DNA of 64,000 nt from Eudorina sp. 2006-703-Eu-15 (taxonomy: Eukaryota; Chlorophyta; Chlorophyceae; Chlamydomonadales; Volvocaceae), in the NCBI GenBank assembly GCA_003117195.1, contig BDSI01000030.1, positions 126,501 through 190,500 of the forward strand, given 5' to 3'. The position numbers and the translations under genes are program-made. This document shows, piece by piece, positions 11,436-24,000 of this stretch. Under the pieces are notes generated by a model. It ran no database searches, was not told the origin of the DNA, and worked only from the letters and a program-made list of their open reading frames with translations. Numbering within the stretch: position 1 is the first letter of the stretch; every line of letters starts with the position of its first letter.

Positions 11436-14400
11436 CGGGGGGTAGTCACTGCATGACCTTGGCTTCGTCCCTTTGCAGGTGTGCCTTACATACTGTGCTG
11501 GCCGCCTCTACGGTGAGCAGGGTGTGGCCCCTTACTTGCCGCAAAGGAGTGTAGCAGCATCACGGAGCTGCAGAAGCAGCTGACTACGGTGAAGCAGCAG
11601 CAGGTGCAGGCGGCGAAGAAGGAGGTGGACGCGGTGAAGAAGGAGGCAGACACACGCTGTGAAGGAGGAGGCGGCGGACACGGTGAAGCAGCAGGCCAAA
11701 ATCCGCATTTGGGTGAGTTGGAACACGCAGTCATGGCAGGGGCCCATAGTCCAATGCAGCTCGGCGAGACAGGCATACGGGCTAGGATAAGCAAGTGGGC
11801 GGCAACGGGACAGCTGAGCGACATGTGCACATGCATGCCCATATCTTACTACCCATTATGCATCATGCCTCCACGAGAGCAGTACGACCATGCAGTACGA
11901 CCATGCACGTACGCAGCAGGCAATGCGCGCCAGCTGCTGCTGCCACTTGTCGTGCACTGTACGACCTGTGTTTGCAGTGGCAGCTGGCACGCACTGCCCG
12001 CCGTGTCCGTGGTCGTCTGCTCTCACGGAAGCATGATGCACAATAATGGGTAGCTAGTAAGATATGAGCATGCATGTGCGCATGTCACTCAGCTGTCCCG
12101 TTGTCCCCCACTTGCTTATCCTAGCCCGTATGCCTGTCTCGCCGAGCTGCATCGGACTATGGGGCCCTGCCATGGCTGCGTGTGTGAACTCACCCAAATG
12201 TGGAACTTCGCGTGCTGCTTCACTGTGTCCGCCTGCTGCTTCACCGTGTCCGCGTAGTCCGCGTGCTGCTTTGCCGCCTCCGCCGGCTGCTCCGCCGCCT
12301 CCACCAGCTTCTCCGCCGCCTCCGCCTGCTGCTCCGTGGTAGTCAGCTGCTTCTGCAGCTCCGTGATGCTGCTACGCGCCTTTGCGGCAAGGGGCGGCAC
12401 TCCGCTAACCGTAGAGGTGGCCAGCACAGTAAGGCACACCTGCATAGGTATGAAGCCAAGTTCATGCGGTGACTACCCCCCGATCTTGCTCTTGCGAACA
12501 TCAAAGAAACGATGATTGAAGCTTCGGGACCCTGCATCACTGCTGAGCAACCCCATGCCACACCACACGAGAATGCCCTGATGACCTTCTTAGCTGTGCA
12601 AATGCGGGCCGATGCATAAGGACGGCGCATTGCCATGGTAGGTCTTTATGCTGAGGGTGAAGCGCTGAAACTGTAGCCTGGCAAGGCAGCAGCTCTTCCA
12701 ATTCTATTCACAGTATTAGTGGCACGTGTTTACAAATAGTGCAAATTCTTCTTTGTGTGAGTGAGTATTACAGGTGGACCCTCCTCGGGCTCTTGGGTCA
12801 CTCCCACATTATTTGTACACACGTGCCACTAATACTGTGAATAGAATTGGAAGAGCTGCTGCCTTGCCAGGCTACAGTTTCAGCGCTTCGCCCTCAGCAT
12901 AAAGACCTGCCATGGCCCTGCACCGTCCTTGCGCAGCGGCCCGCATTTGCACAGCTAAGAACATCAGGGCGTTCTCGTGTGGCGTGGGGTTGCTCAGGCG
13001 CGATGCAGGGTCCCGAAGCTTCAATCCTCGTTTCTTTGATGTTTGCAAGAGCAAGAGCGGGGGGTAAGATTGGGGAACCCATGCGTGGCACAGGAGTCAA
13101 TACACGACCCAAGATCGGGGGGTAGTCACCGCATGACCTTACTTGGCTTCATCCCTTTGCAGGTGTGCCTTACTTACTGTGCTGGCCGCCTCTACGGTGA
13201 GCAGGGTGTGGCCCCTTGCCGCAAAGGAGCGTAGCAGCATCACGGAGCTGCAAAAGCAGCTGACTACGGTGAAGCAGCAGGTGGTGAAGCAGCAGGTGCA
13301 GGCGGCGAAGAAGGAGGTGGACGCGGTGATGAAGGAGGCAGACACACGCTGTGAAGGAGGAGGAGGCGGACACGGTGAAGCAGCAGGCGAAGATCCGCAT
13401 TTGGTTGAGTTGGAACACACAGTCATGGCAGGGGCCCATAGTCCAATGCAGCTCGGCGAGACAGGCATACGGGCTAGGATAAGCAAGTGGGCGGCAACGG
13501 GACAGCTGAGCGACATGTGCACATGCATGCCCATATCTTACTACCCATTATGTATCATGCCTCCATGAGAGCAGTACGACCATGCATGTACACGGCGGGC
13601 AATGCGCGCCAGCTGCTGCTGCCACTTGTCGTGCACTGTAAGACCTGTGTTTACAGTGGCAGCTGGCACGCACTGCCCGCCATGTCCGTGGTCGTCTGCT
13701 GTCACGGAAGCATGATGCACAATGGGTAGTAAGATATGAGCATGCATGTGCGCATGTCGCTCAGCTGTCATGTTGCCGCCAACTTGCTTATCCTAGCCCG
13801 TATGCCTGTCTCGCCAAGCTGCATTGGACTATGGGCCCCTGCCATGGCTGCGTGTTCCAACTCACCCAAATGCGGATCTTCACCTGCTGCTTCACCGTGT
13901 CCGCGTGCTGCTTCACCGCCTCTGCCTGCTGCTTCGCCGCCTCCACCAGCTTCTCCGCCGCCTCCGCCTGCTGCTCCGTGGTAGTCAGCTGCTTCTGAAG
14001 CTCTGCGATGCTGCTACGCGCCTTTGCGGCAAGGGGCGGCACTCCGCTAACTGTAGAGGCGGCCAGCACAGTAAGGCACACCTGCATAGGTATGAAGCCA
14101 AGTTCATGCGGTGACTACCCCCCGATCTTGCTCTTGCGAACATCAAAGAAACGATGATTGAAGCTTCGGGACCCTGCATCACTGCTGAGCAACCCCATGC
14201 CACACCACACGAGAATGCCCTGATGACCTTCTTAGCTGTGCAAATGCGGGCCAATGCATAAGGACGGCGCAGGGCCATCGATGGCAGGTCTTTATGCTGA
14301 GGGTGAAGCACTGAAACTGTAGCCTGGCAAGGCAGCAGCTCTTCCAATTCTATTCACAGTATTAGTGGCACGTGTTTACAAATAGTGCAAATTCTTCTTT

Positions 14401-15715
14401 GTGTGAGTGAGTATTACAGGTGGACCCTCCTCGGGCTCTTGGGTCACTCCCACATTATTTGTACACACGTGCCACTAATACTGTGAATAGAATTGGAAGA
14501 GCTGCTGCCTTGCCAGGCTACAGTTTCAGCGCTTCGCCCTCAGCATAAAGACCTGCCATCGATGGCCCTGCACCGTCCTTGCGCAGCGGCCCGCATTTGC
14601 ACAGCTAAGAACATCAGGGCATTCTCGTGTGGCCTGGGGTTGCTCAGGCGCGATGCAGGGTCCCGAAGCTTCAATCCTCGTTTCTTTGATGTTTGCAAGA
14701 GCAAGAGCGGGGGGTAAGGATTGGGGAACCCATGCGTGGCACAGGAGTCAATACACGACCCAAGATCGGGGGGTAGTCACCGCATGACCTTACTTGGCTT
14801 CATCCCTTTGCAGGTGTGCCTTGCTTACTGTGCTGGCCGCCTCTACGGTGAGCAGGTTGTGGCCCCTTGCCGCAAAGGAGCGTAGCAGCATCACGGAGCT
14901 GCAAAAGCAGCTGACTACAGTGAAGCAGCAGGTGGTGAAGCAGCAGGTGCAGGCGGCGAAGAAGGAGGTGGACGCGGTGAAGAAGGAGGCAGACACACGC
15001 TGTGAAGGAGGAGGAGGCGGACACGGTGAAGCAGCAGGCGAAGATCCGCATTTGGTTGAGTTGGAACACACAGTCATGGCAGGGGCCCATAGTCCAATGC
15101 AGCTCGGCGAGACAGGCATACGGGCTAGGATAAGCAAGTGGGCGGCAACGGGACAGCTGAGCGACATGTGCACATGCATGCCCATATCTTACTACCCATT
15201 ATGTATCATGCCTCCATGAGAGCAGTACGACCATGCATGTACACGGCGGGCAATGCGCGCCAGCTGCTGCTGCCACTTGTTGTGCACTGTAAGACCTGTG
15301 TTTACAGTGGCAGCTGGCACGCACTGCCCGCCATGTCCGTGGTCGTCTGCTCTCACGGAAGCATGATGCACAATAGTAGTAAGATATGAGCATGCATGTG
15401 CGCATGTCGCTCAGCTGTCCTGTTGCCGCCCACTTGCTTATCCTAGCCCGTATGCCTGTCTCGCCGAGCTGCATCGGACTATGGGGCCCTGCCATGACTG
15501 CGTGTTCCAACTCACCCAAATGCGGATCTTCACCTGCTGCTTCACCATGTCCGCCCGCTGCTTCACCGCCTCGGCCTGCTGCTCCGCCGCCTCCACCCGC
15601 TTCTCCGCCGCCTCCGCCTGCTGCTCCGTGGTAGTCAGCTGCTTCTGCAGCTCCGCGATGCTGCTACGCGCCTTTGCGGCAAGGGGCGGCACTCCGCTAA
15701 CCGTAGAGGCGGCCA
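11436..15715. repeat. Array of alternating inverted copies (period about 1.65 kb) with a coiled-coil sequence
   Basis: A segment of about 0.5 kb occurs forward at about 11.44-11.94, 13.10-13.60 and 14.75-15.25 kb, and reversed at about 12.0-12.48, 13.67-14.11 and 15.35-15.71 kb. Neighbouring copies form hairpins centred near 11.96, 13.65 and 15.30 kb; further palindromes centre near 12.78 and 14.42 kb. The forward-to-forward period is about 1,651 bases. Each copy encodes a helical Lys/Gln/Glu-rich stretch (SSITELQKQLTT, VKQQVQAAKKEVDAVKKEAD). The reversed copies read through to IWVSWNTQ and a common stop, while the forward copies are frameshifted after KKEADT. This looks like one captured exon or element gene multiplied by duplication and inversion. 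Confidence 0.8.
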
Positions 15716-15989
15716 CATATCTTACAGCTGCGGAGGTGCCTATGCTGTGTGGCAGTGACATGTGAGAAAGGACCTCCTGTCGCTTACCGGCGGGTGAATG
15801 AGGGCGGGCTTAGTTCCCAAAGTGACATACTTGCAATTGAACGTCTTCTCGGATTGAAATGGCCATTGCATGATTGCATGCTGCCTGCCGGGTGGTCCAT
15901 GGTGGCCTTCAAGCAAGGTGAAGGCGACTACCCTAGCTAGTACTCTAGAGCATTCGCATTTTTAGAGCATTTCGATGATTAAGATACAT

Positions 15990-16060
15990 GAATGAATGAT
16001 TGAACGTTACAGCGGACCCCAGAGGGATCACCGGTGTATACCAGGGCAAGCCCCAGCAGG
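15990..16060 (-). repeat. Copy of dispersed repeat family 1
   Basis: On the minus strand this reads CCTGGTATACACCGGTGATC, then GGGGTCCGCTGTAACGTTCA followed by ATTCATTC. Similar copies occur at 22.38, 23.89, 34.48 and 45.72 kb. It lies inside the 10.1 kb element, close to its right arm. Confidence 0.75.
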
Positions 16061-16482
16061 CCCCACCACCAAGGCGGCAAGACACCTCCACACCTCCACA
16101 CCGTACCCAAAAACACACCGGGCCATGACCCCAGCCAGCCAGACACCGAATCAAGCAGAGGAGCGCAGCGGGGCAAGATACATGTTCTGTAACCTACAAA
16201 GTTGGTGTGCACTTGGGTGAGAATGCATGCATGGGGCAGGCAGAGGTACACACCCAAGGCGCACCCAGGGGTGTTCATGGTCCACCCTCCGATGCAATCA
16301 GTATGTGGCCTGAGTAACAGTCAACTGAGACGTGTCACCTTTGGTGAAACTGGGGAACCTGCAGGCTGTGTCAGAGAGTTACGTGCCTGCAGCCAGCCAC
16401 AGATAAAGGTGCAGGGGTCAGTGCTTGCCTAGCTCCCGCAGTCACCTGTCCTTATCCCACCTTTCGTTCGCCTCCCTAGCTA

Positions 16483-16796
16483 CGCTGCACGCCAACCACC
16501 ACACCCCGCCGTGATCCACCGTGCTCAGACGCAGCTTCCCACATACACGCGTGCGTGCTCAACTGCCAACTCCCACTCGCGTGCCTTCCTACTAGCACCA
16601 ACTGCCTGTGTGCGTCACTACAGTCAGGTAGCTTCCGAGCTGGGCCGCCGTACAACTACCTGCTCACACTCGCGCAGCTGCCGACTGCCACGCTACCTCC
16701 TGTACGGCTGAGGGGCGGGGTGGGGGTGCCGTACACGAGTTGGTTGGGGGTTAGTCGGAGCTGTCCTAGAGCCGCCATTATTATACTATTTTTTCC
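16483..16796 (-). repeat. Right terminal inverted repeat of the 10.1 kb element
   Basis: Reverse complement of 6681-6991; see that entry. Confidence 0.8.
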
Positions 16797-17568
16797 AGGG
16801 CCAGGACTGTACGTGCACTACGTCGGAGGGAGGCGGGGGTGTACCTGCGGCGTCGGAACCCGCCAGCCGCCGACCGCACGCGCGGCAGCGCGCTGCCGCG
16901 TGCGTGGCTGCGTGCGCCGGAATCACACATCGCGCGGGGGAGCGGGGGTGGCGGTCGGCTTTCGGGTGGGGGTTAGGAGAACGTGCGACTGCGATGGTTA
17001 CGGTATGCTGCTGGTCTGCAGGGCTTTGACCTGGTGGACACAACCGGGTGAGCTGTACGGCAGATGACGCTCTGCGCTAGCTAGTGTACGGCACGTTGGC
17101 AGCCGCTCCTCGGGTACGGACCACGGTACGGACAACTGCAACAACAAAAAGCATGGAGCACCATTTCGAGTGGGGCAGGGCGCAGGGGCAGGGGCATGGT
17201 GGGCTTGCTTGGGGCGCGACGTGCGCCGCACTCTAGGGTCTCGACTTCGCGACGTGGAAGGGGGCAACCAGGGGAAGGGGGTAGAGGTGGACTGGTGGAG
17301 GGAGGCGGCTGTAGGTGGAGGCCCTGCTGGACGGCCCCGGAGCCAGGACGTGCGTGGCCAGGCACCTGCGTGGCCCAACATCCCTGGAGGATCTTCTCTA
17401 GCGGCTTGGGCGCAGGCCGGGCTGCCGCCGCCGCCCCCACCATTGACGGCTGCTGCTTCTGCTGCTGCTTTACTTCGTCCCCTGCCCCTTCCCCAAAAAG
17501 GGTCGCCCGTAAGGGCGTTGCGGGTGAGCTCAGAACGATGAACGAACGAGAGTAACGAACATCACAGC
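16797..17568. other. Intergenic stretch without a supported gene
   Basis: GC-rich; open frames exist on both strands (e.g. minus 17081-17443) but have no recognisable motif or splice context. Confidence 0.4.
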
Positions 17569-17573
17569 TTACA
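17569..17573 (-). terminator. Possible TGTAA signal of acyltransferase copy A
   Basis: TTACA on the plus strand (TGTAA on the coding strand), about 480 nt beyond the stop codon of copy A. Confidence 0.4.
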
Positions 17574-18048
17574 ACCAGGAGACCTCGCCACCACCGAGGT
17601 GTCGGAATGAATGAAAACCTGCTTCCGGCACGGCAAGTTCGGCGACCGGCACCAAATCACCGCCACCATGTTACCGTAAACAGACGTTTATCGCAACCCC
17701 CCCAACGGGATTGGGTCATCGACCGCCGCGGCGGGGCGGGGTGCGCACGCACGGCGGGCGGCCTCACCGTCGGTCAACGATTGGCTGCCACATCACCAAC
17801 TGCAACACAACGGAAAACTGAGAAACGGAATCCTGGACACTGCGACATCCCCCCTCACGCCCGAGAGCTCTCCCCCTCCCCCGCGTCCCCTCCTCCTTCC
17901 AGCCTTCCAGCAAAACGGGTTGCAATCGCGGTCGCGGTCCTCACACACCACACTGCTTGAGCCACATCCCCGCCAAGATCAGCAGAGATCAGTTGCCGTA
18001 CAGGAGATCGCCGTACAGGAGATCGCTGGCGTCAGGTGCGTCCCCCTT

Positions 18049-21000
18049 TCACGGGTCATTCAGGATCGCCTTGGGGTCCAGGTACCGGCTGAGCATCTTG
18101 TACGACAGAGTACGGGAGATGGGCCCTATGCCCCGTGTGTACATGCTGACGGGGTGGCCCACCGCCCCCAGGTGCTCCTTCACGAACCTGTGTATGTGAG
18201 GGGGGAGGGGGCCGAGTGTGTGGGTGTGTGTGGGGGTTAAATCGAAAAGAGACGAAAATAAACCCGAAGAACGAACCCGGGCACACCCAACATAACACAG
18301 TATATTTACGTGGTGTGGTACCTGCATAGCAATGGAATACAGAGACCGCGCGCGGGCGCGTGGCGGCGCGGCCGCGCTGCCGCCGGTGCAGCAGTAGGCA
18401 AGATGCGAATCCTCCCCAACCCGAGAAGTACAAGATACTTTACCGACCTGTGGTTGCAAAAGGAGTAGCCGCGCCGCGAGCGATGTCCGAGGTCATGGCG
18501 ATGCACAGAGGGAAGGCGAGGAATTGAGTGAGCGGGCGCGGCGTGCGAGGGGCAACTACAGTACGTAACAACCAAAGGAAACAACATAAGGAAAACGGTA
18601 GGCGAGAATGGCGGGGCGGCAGCGCGGCGCGGAAGAGGACAGGCCAGGCGAGGGGGAGTGGGATATGGACGGGAGACGGTACGACATGTACGGCACGTAC
18701 GACAGGGGGATCAAACATGGGGCAGGGACGAGGAGACGGACGACCCGGTCGCAGCAGGGCAGCCCCTGCATGTGGGGTGCCGCGTGGTGGTGTGCCTAGG
18801 GCGGTCGGGCGGGCTGGGCCGGGTATGTGCGGTGCGGGGTGGCGTGCTACCGGGAGAGGGGCCGGGAGACGGGGACGGCGTAACGGTTACAGGTTGCGGG
18901 CGACACGGCCGGGCCGGCACGGACGCCGCACGCCGGGGGGGGACACACTCACACGAAACCCAACTCCTGCCCGGGAGGCAGGCGCAAACGAAACCCAACA
19001 CTGGCCCGGGGGGTGGGGGTGTGGGGGGCAGGCGTGTTCAGGGAAGAGACCCGCCCAGATGTGTATGTGTGGGGGGTGTTTGGGGGGAGTCGGGGCGGCG
19101 CGGGGCAGGTGAGGGAGGGCGAGACGGGGGAGGAGAAAGTGCGGGGCGGGGAGGGGGAAAGTGCGGCACGTGGAGAGAGCAGGAGTAGAGAGGGCGTGGC
19201 AGCAGGTCGGGTTCCCTACCCTCCGGGACCCCTGGACCTCGAGGGCTTCTGCGGCAGCGAGAATCTCACCTGCGGCCCGGGCCCAGGTCAATCCAATCCA
19301 TAAGGCCCACTTGGGGGCCCAGCGGCGCCGACGGGGAAGCTGAGCCGCCCGGCGTGGTTGCCGGTGCAGCGGCGCCGCCGCCGCCGGAGGCGCCGCCGCC
19401 GCCGGCGGGATCCGCTTCGCGGCCGCGCACGGCACGGTTATGCGCCAGGGCCAGCTGTACGGCAGTGAACAGGACCTGCAGTTGCATCACGCGTGGGGGG
19501 GGGGAGGATGCATCACCGAGGCGCGCACCTCTCCTGGTGACGTGGCGGGCTAGGTGATGCCGGGAGTGCGTCCTGTCGAATCATCGTGAAGTCAAGGCGC
19601 ACACACATTGGGAGGACCAACGGTTAACGGGTAACGATTAACGGTAAGGGTGCCTGGCGGAAGGGGCACCAACGCACCATGAGACAACAGTACGCGTCCG
19701 GCCGTACACCCGGCTGCTAATGCCGCAGTACGGCGCCGGACGCCGGGCGTGCACAGGTCCTTCCCCCACGCCCCCGGGCTGGAACCCTGTGGCCCACACC
19801 CCAACTTCCTCACGTAAAAGTAACAGCTCGACTGCCGTACGATGGGGTTGTCGTACTGGAGTCCAGCGTACAGCAGCTGCAGGCTGTCGCCCTGGGGTAG
19901 CAGCAGCCCGAACGCCAGCAGGGCGCCGTCTTCGCGAATCACCACCGCCTGTGGCGGGGTGCCGTACGAGAATGTACGAGCGATATCTCAAGGTACGGGA
20001 GCACGAGCCGTACCATGACGCGTCTCGTGTGAACGCGACGCGAGGCGGTACACACGATTGTGGTGAGGGTGAGCGACGTCAATCAATGAAATTTTCAAAG
20101 GCGTCGTTGATGCGTTAATGTTCAAAGGCGTCGTTGATGCTTAGTTATCAGCCAAGTGTTTCCAAGGTGCATGTGATGGACCGTTGCCCATGGCCGCTGC
20201 TCCGGGGTTAAGAGGTGTCGATTAAGCATTGACAGGAAGAGGTGTCTGGCCCCTCTGCGTTCTGTGCCGTCTATAACTATCCGCCGCCCAGCCAGCCGCA
20301 CGTCCCCCCGGCCCCCGCAGCGGACCGTACAGGAGGGTGCTGTCAGCAGTACAGGAGCTCAGGAGGGGCCTGGCTACCCGTGTCCGACACCGTCATACAT
20401 TCAGCAACCCCATCACTGCACATGTGTGCTAGTGTCCAACACCGCTTCCCACCTGCATCCCGGGTGCCTCCCGCGCCAGCCGCTCGAACTGCTCCCGCCG
20501 GCACTCCACGAAGCCGTTGCGCGTACCGGTCTGCTCGTACAGGTCCCACAGCTGCGCCAGCAGCGCCTCCGCCGCCGCCACTGACCCAGGGGTCACGAAG
20601 CGGAGCTGCGGCTCCGAAGGCGCGGCGGCTTCGCACGTCGAACTGGTGCTCGCGCGCTTTTTAACGTGGTTGATCCGCGGCGCTTGCTGCTGGCCCTGCT
20701 GCTGCCTGTCCTGGTGCCCCTGCTGCTGCCCCTGCTGCTGCCCCTGCCCGCGTTCGTCGCGCGCGTTGCTACTGCCGTCGCCGCTTTCGCCACACCCGCC
20801 GCCAGAGCTGCTGCCGTCAGTACGGCTACTGCCGCTGCAGTTACTGGCGGTTTCAGTGCTGCAGTCCGAGACGCGACCGAAACCCGGGCCCTCCCGGGAG
20901 TTGGATCCGTGATCCAAGTTCGCCAGCGGCGACCCCGACGCCGCCACGCCGCCGCAATCGGACAAGTGGCGCAGGACACCCCCTGTGGTCTCCCTGCCGT

Positions 21001-24000
21001 ACCGCTCCGAGACCATCGAAACGCCCCCACGTGTCAGGGTACGGCCGGCGCGTCCCGGGCGGCCGGCGGCGCCGCCGCTGTCGGTGGCGGCGGCGGCGGC
21101 GGTGGCGGCGGCGGACGCGGCACCGGTGCTGGCGCAGTACGGCTGCGTCGCAAAGCCGATATCGAAGGGGGACGGGTCGGCGGCGACGGGGTCAGGCGCC
21201 GTCGAGCGGCCGGACGAGTGCGCTGGCGGGGTCGGTTGCGGCGATGGCCGCGCAGGTGCAGCTTCTGCAGCGGCTGCTTCCGCAGCCGAGGCGGGCGTGA
21301 CCCCGGGCTGACCCGCCACTGCCGTTGCCACCGCCGCTGGTGGTGATGGCGGCGGTGGTGATGGTTGCGATGGCGGTTGTGATGGTTGTGGCGGTAGCGC
21401 ATCTGCTGCTAAATCTGCGGCGGGCGCTGCTGCGGGTGCAGGCGCCTCCAGCGGCGCAGCGGACGCCAGGTGGAAGGCCCGCGGCCCCAGTCGCACCACC
21501 TGGCAGCTGAGGCGCCCCGCGGCCTCGAAGGACAGGAAGGTCTGCACGGGGATTGATGTGATGTGAAGCACAGTTGAGGAAAACAGCACGGCACGGCACG
21601 GCACGGCAAGCAGACACACGGTACGGTCAGCGCGCTGCGGGTCGTGAAACTCTGTGATGAGTGCAGACCCGGACCCGTGGGTCGAGTGTACGGCAGCTGA
21701 ACGACGAACCCCGGTTACCCCGAAAAACACAACGCGCACGCACGCTACACACGCGGCATGCACGCAAGCCGGGGGAAGCCTCAAAGCGACCCATGGGACG
21801 GATGGATGCAAACGAGGCGCCAACGGGGTGGGGGGCGCACTGGGCTGCAGACAACCCGGCCGTACGGCCGTACGGTCGTACCGACGCCAAGGATTCGACG
21901 GCACCGATATGTCGTACTGATACGGCGCCGACTCGAACCCCACAGCCGACGTAACAAACCGTTTGCTTATTTCCCTCCCCCTCTCATCCGCGGACTGACG
22001 CAGAGGACTAGACTGCAGTTATCAACAGGATGCGGCCCTGCGTGGATGCGTCCCTGCGTGCGGTACGACGTCTGACCCATGGGTCAGCCGGACACCGCCG
22101 TGGCTCCCCCCGGTACCGTGCTCACACGGAGCCGCTGGCGGACTTTGCACCGCTCTCCCCGGGGCACAGCCGCCACGTAGTGCTCCCATCCTGTCATGCC
22201 GCGCAGGTCAATCTGGCGGGGGTTGTGGGGTTGTGGGAGTTTGAATCCGGGGCGGACGGGTGGGCGGGCGGGCGCGGGCGGGCGGGCGGGCGGGCGGGGA
22301 ATGTGTCAGGTAGGTTTGCGGCGGCCTGAAGACCGCGGTCGCAGCATACGGTCAGTTACGGCATTATGGTGATCCGGACACCGGTGATCCCTTTGGGGTC
22401 CGCTGTAACGTTCATTCATTCATTATGCATCTACCCGTGATCAAGTCCCGTGGGCGGCTATCAACAAGCCCCGAATCTTCTTCCAAGCCCACTGTGTGAT
22501 TCTTCTGACCTTTCTGCACGTGCTTACTCTTCACACACTGAATCCATGCATCGTTCTCTGGCCGGCGGGGGCCCTGCTGGAGACTCTTCCGTTGTTGACC
22601 TGGGGGGCGGAGCTCGTCACAGCGCAGCGCGGCGCGGCGGAACGCCGTACCTTGAAGATGTCGCACAGCGGCCACTCGTCGAAGCCCTCCCCTGGCGCCG
22701 CCCGCCCCGGCGCGTCGAAGATCGTGAGTACGGGAAACTTGAGGTCCCAGCGCGCCAGACGGCCGTCGCGCCAGCCCTGCGCCGCAGCCCGCGCATTTGG
22801 GTTCCGGGCGCGAACACGGAGTTAGCGCGTGCAAATGTTCAAAAACGTACGATGACGAACCACTGGAGGCAGTACGATTATCGACAGCGACAACAACCAA
22901 CAGCAGCAACTAACATCATCAGCAGCAGCTACAGCAACACTGGGTCAGTGGTAACCTGATTTAACTTAGCATTTCGAAGAACCCGGCGTCGCCGCAGTCG
23001 TCCCAAGCAGTTGGCTGCTGGAGGCAACCTCGGCACGGCACCGACCCACGGGACCCCCCCCCCCCGCTCTCCCAAGCGGACCTGTAGCCCCAGCGACGCG
23101 TCGTTGCTTGGCCGGCAGACCACGTAGTGCCTAAACAGGCGCATGAGCAGCCGCCAGGGCAGCGGCAGGTGCGGCATGTACTGCGTGGGATCAAACACCC
23201 GCCACAGCATGAGCCTGCGACACCAGGACGCAGCACGGTACGGTTTCAGTACGGATCCCAGTACGGTAGAAACGTTACGGTGCGGTTCGTGACGTACACG
23301 TGCGGTTGGGTTGGGCGCGGTTCAAACCGTGCGGTTGACGTGCCAGGTCAACGGGCACAGAGCCCAACCAGGACTGTGCCCACGATTCTGAGCTAGGTAC
23401 CGTAGATCTAAAACATCCGTACCCGACCCGGACAGATTTGGAGTACATCCTGCCCTGGTATCAGGGTGGCTATCTTATTTTTTTGGAGTATCTACGGCGA
23501 GAGATATACCCGGCTTAGAAATGCTGAAAGTATCTGTCTATGGAGAGATATTCCCAGCTGGAAACGCCTTCAAGTATCTACAGAGATCTGTACACCCGGG
23601 TAAACGAAGGGGTGTGACAGGGTGTGACCACCAACTACGGAACCATTAGCATTATGACACATCTGGTCCTGGGCCTCACACGGTGGGATCAAAGCCACCA
23701 CCCACCCTGAGCGGGAGATATGGTCTGACTATCTGACCGCCCGAGTATCTGTCAACGGGGAGAAGTCATGCTCCCAGTGGGGCATCAAAGTATATTATTC
23801 GTACTTTTTCCAAGGAGGAAATGTATCTAACATTTCCCACAATTTTGGGCCGAATATATATTTCAATCTGAAGATAGCCACCCTGCCTGGTATACGCCGT
23901 TGATGCCTTTGGGGTCCGCCGTAACGTTCACTCATTCATGATGTGGAGTGCGACCGACCGCGTCATACAAATGGGTCCTGCGGCCGTCACTGAAAGCGGC

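Larger units (their letters stand above)
6681..16796. mobile_element. 10.1 kb element with 0.31 kb terminal inverted repeats, apparently non-autonomous
   Basis: The sequence at about 6681-6991 returns as its reverse complement at about 16483-16796, starting AAAAATAGTATAATAA at the left edge and ending TTATTATACTATTTTTT at the right. The arms differ by scattered substitutions and small indels. The flanks each contain CAGGGC (6675-6680 and 16796-16801), a possible 6-base target duplication, although the last few bases of the arms do not align cleanly. Long inverted ends suggest a DNA transposon; a 6-base duplication with long arms would recall Polintons, but no polymerase, integrase, ATPase or capsid gene is visible and the size is short. 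I found no transposase. The interior is a repeat array (11.4-15.7 kb) and unrecognised DNA. The superfamily cannot be assigned. Confidence 0.75.

Noticed and set aside
6681..16796. Polinton/Maverick identity for the 10.1 kb element
   Set aside because: No DNA polymerase B, retroviral-type integrase, packaging ATPase or capsid frame is visible, and the size is short; only the long arms and possible 6-bp duplication fit.
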